This document shows positions 32,800-33,096 of a stretch of 33,096 nt of DNA, piece after piece. Positions within the stretch are counted from its first letter, which is position 1. Every line of letters starts with the position of its first letter. This DNA is from a virus, in IMG/VR virus record IMGVR_UViG_3300021341_000004, positions 1 to 33,096 of that record, one strand, 5' to 3'. The notes below the pieces were generated by a model. It saw only the letters and a list, made by a program, of their open reading frames with translations. It did not search any database and had not been told where the DNA came from. The position numbers and the translations under genes are program-made.

Positions 32800-32845
32800 C
32801 GGGTATTGTCGCCAATCACTCCCCCCCTATTGTCTTGACCTCACA
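32800..32845 (-). other. Right phage end with two transposase-binding-site candidates
   Basis: Read inward on the reverse strand, the tip begins TGTGAGGTC at 32845. R1 candidate (32839-32826) contains GTCAAGACAATAGG and R2 candidate (32815-32800) contains TTGGCGACAATACCCG. Both AATA cores lie at the same offsets from the tip (15-18 and 39-42) as on the left. R2 matches L2 at 12 of 16 positions. The next base begins the CCAAGG target copy. Confidence 0.85.
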
Positions 32846-32912
32846 CCAAGGCCGGGAGGGGGGCGATTTGAGGGGCCCGAGCCAAGGCCGGGAGGGGGGC
32901 GAATCGAGGGGC
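32846..32912. repeat. Host 36-bp tandem repeat array, right part, with target duplication
   Basis: CCAAGG at 32846-32851 duplicates 700-705. Unit 3 is 32850-32885 (GATTTG type) and a partial unit 4 is 32886-32912 (GAATCG type). With the phage removed the array reads GAATCG, GATTTG, GATTTG, GAATCG in perfect 36-bp register. Beyond 32912 the sequence diverges. Confidence 0.9.
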
Positions 32913-32934
32913 ATTCAGGTGGGGTCAAGACCAG

Positions 32935-32961
32935 CAACGCCCCGCGCTGGGCAGGGCGTTG
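32935..32961 (-). terminator. Hairpin after the right-flank host gene
   Basis: CAACGCCC (32935-32942) pairs with GGGCGTTG (32954-32961). It lies 24 bp after the leftward stop codon at 32985. A second small repeat, GATTCTCCGGGAATC, sits at about 32963-32977. No U-run follows, so termination strength is uncertain. Confidence 0.5.
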
Positions 32962-32984
32962 GGATTCTCCGGGAATCTCGACAG

Positions 32985-33096
32985 TCAGACGACCTTCACC
33001 GCGAGCTTCAGGCCGGCTGCCCGCCCGACCGGGAGCGGGATCTCGAAGCCATCACCGGGCTTGGGGTCCTGCCAGATCATGGCCACGGGCTTCTCG
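32985..33096 (-). CDS. C-terminus of an unidentified host protein, runs off window
   Basis: The last 36 codons of a leftward gene encode EKPVAMIWQDPKPGDGFEIP followed by LPVGRAAGLKLAVKVV and TGA. Too little is visible to name it. It ends before the repeat array, so it is not the missing N-terminus of the helicase on the other side of the phage. Confidence 0.6.
   Translation of the reverse strand, partial: EKPVAMIWQDPKPGDGFEIPLPVGRAAGLKLAVKVV

Larger units (their letters stand above)
706..32845. mobile_element. Complete Mu-like transposable prophage
   Basis: The left tip starts TGTAGCGTC and the right tip, read inward on the reverse strand, starts TGTGAGGTC. AATA cores lie at offsets 15-18 and 39-42 from both tips. 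The direct flanks are CCAAGG at 700-705 and CCAAGG at 32846-32851. The element encodes a DDE transposase A, ATPase B, Gam, GemA/gp16, an XRE repressor, a Ner-like protein and a full Mu-type head gene set with a long-tailed non-contractile tail set. There is no integrase, which agrees with transposition as the entry route. A 6-bp duplication differs from the 5 bp of Mu itself; small variation in duplication length among Mu relatives is plausible. All expected gene classes look intact, so the prophage may be functional. Confidence 0.93.

Noticed and set aside
32553-32819. Leftward small genes near the right tip
   Set aside because: Arg/Gly-rich random-looking translations, no ribosome site, and overlap with the transposase-binding ends.
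632-32912. Direct repeats at both prophage edges as integrase att sites
   Set aside because: No integrase is encoded, the repeats lie outside TGT/ACA tips, and they rebuild a host tandem array when the phage is removed.
1-33096. tRNA or rRNA genes
   Set aside because: No cloverleaf or ribosomal RNA sequence was seen on either strand; this was judged by eye.

Overview
The window holds one complete Mu-like (transposable) Caudovirales prophage in a high-GC bacterial chromosome, with short host flanks. The GC-rich codon use and many GTG starts fit a high-GC Gram-negative host. Myxococcota or a relative is only a guess, because no ribosomal or other taxonomic marker lies in the window. The prophage runs from 706 to 32845 (about 32.1 kb). 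Its tips read 5'-TGT...ACA-3'. Two GAATACC-like sites sit at identical offsets from each tip in inverted orientation, and the element is bounded by a 6-bp target duplication (CCAAGG). Removing the phage and one CCAAGG restores an uninterrupted host tandem array of about 3.75 units of 36 bp.

Layout. (1) Host left flank, 1-705: a leftward helicase fragment (DEAQ and SATP motifs) lacking its N-terminal half, followed by two 36-bp repeat units. (2) Late region, 818-18434, all leftward. In order of transcription: a DUF2730-like membrane protein, a gp26-like winged helix protein, small terminase, large terminase, a portal fused to an F-type head morphogenesis domain, protease/scaffold, head decoration protein, gpT-type major capsid, DUF1320 (gp36), gpG-like protein, tail terminator, a minor protein, tail tube, two tail-chaperone-like frames, tape measure, two distal tail/hub proteins, an M15 endolysin and a small unknown. 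Many of these genes overlap by ATGA or TGATG. The tube/tape-measure/hub set and the absence of a recognisable sheath point to a siphovirus tail on a Mu-type head. (3) Control region, 18435-19480: a candidate late promoter with two tandem 20-bp repeats, a striking array of seven 13-bp palindromes, a leftward XRE repressor and a rightward early promoter. (4) Early region, 19480-30744, rightward: a Ner/Cro-like protein, a winged helix protein, a 42-aa membrane peptide, a CsrA-like protein, a DUF3102-like protein, transposase A (DDE), ATPase B, Gam, GemA/gp16, HTH and zinc-finger proteins, an ASCH-HTH fusion and a DNA polymerase X-like nucleotidyltransferase that appears to have lost catalytic aspartates. 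(5) Right end, 30744-32523, rightward: three small structural-looking proteins including a tail-fibre-type protein, strong terminators, a small membrane protein, a non-coding stretch with a possible pseudoknot, and the right phage end. (6) Host right flank, 32846-33096: the rest of the 36-bp array, a terminator hairpin and the C-terminus of a leftward host gene.

How it works together. The repressor and Ner-like protein face each other across the early promoter and probably set the lysis-lysogeny switch. A, B and Gam carry out and protect replicative transposition from the two ends. The leftward operon builds the head and tail and lyses the cell. Unlike Mu, where nearly everything reads rightward from a repressor at the left tip, this phage has its switch in the middle and two operons running outward. 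The least explained parts are the palindrome array, the CsrA-like protein, the ASCH-HTH fusion and the degenerate polymerase-X protein.
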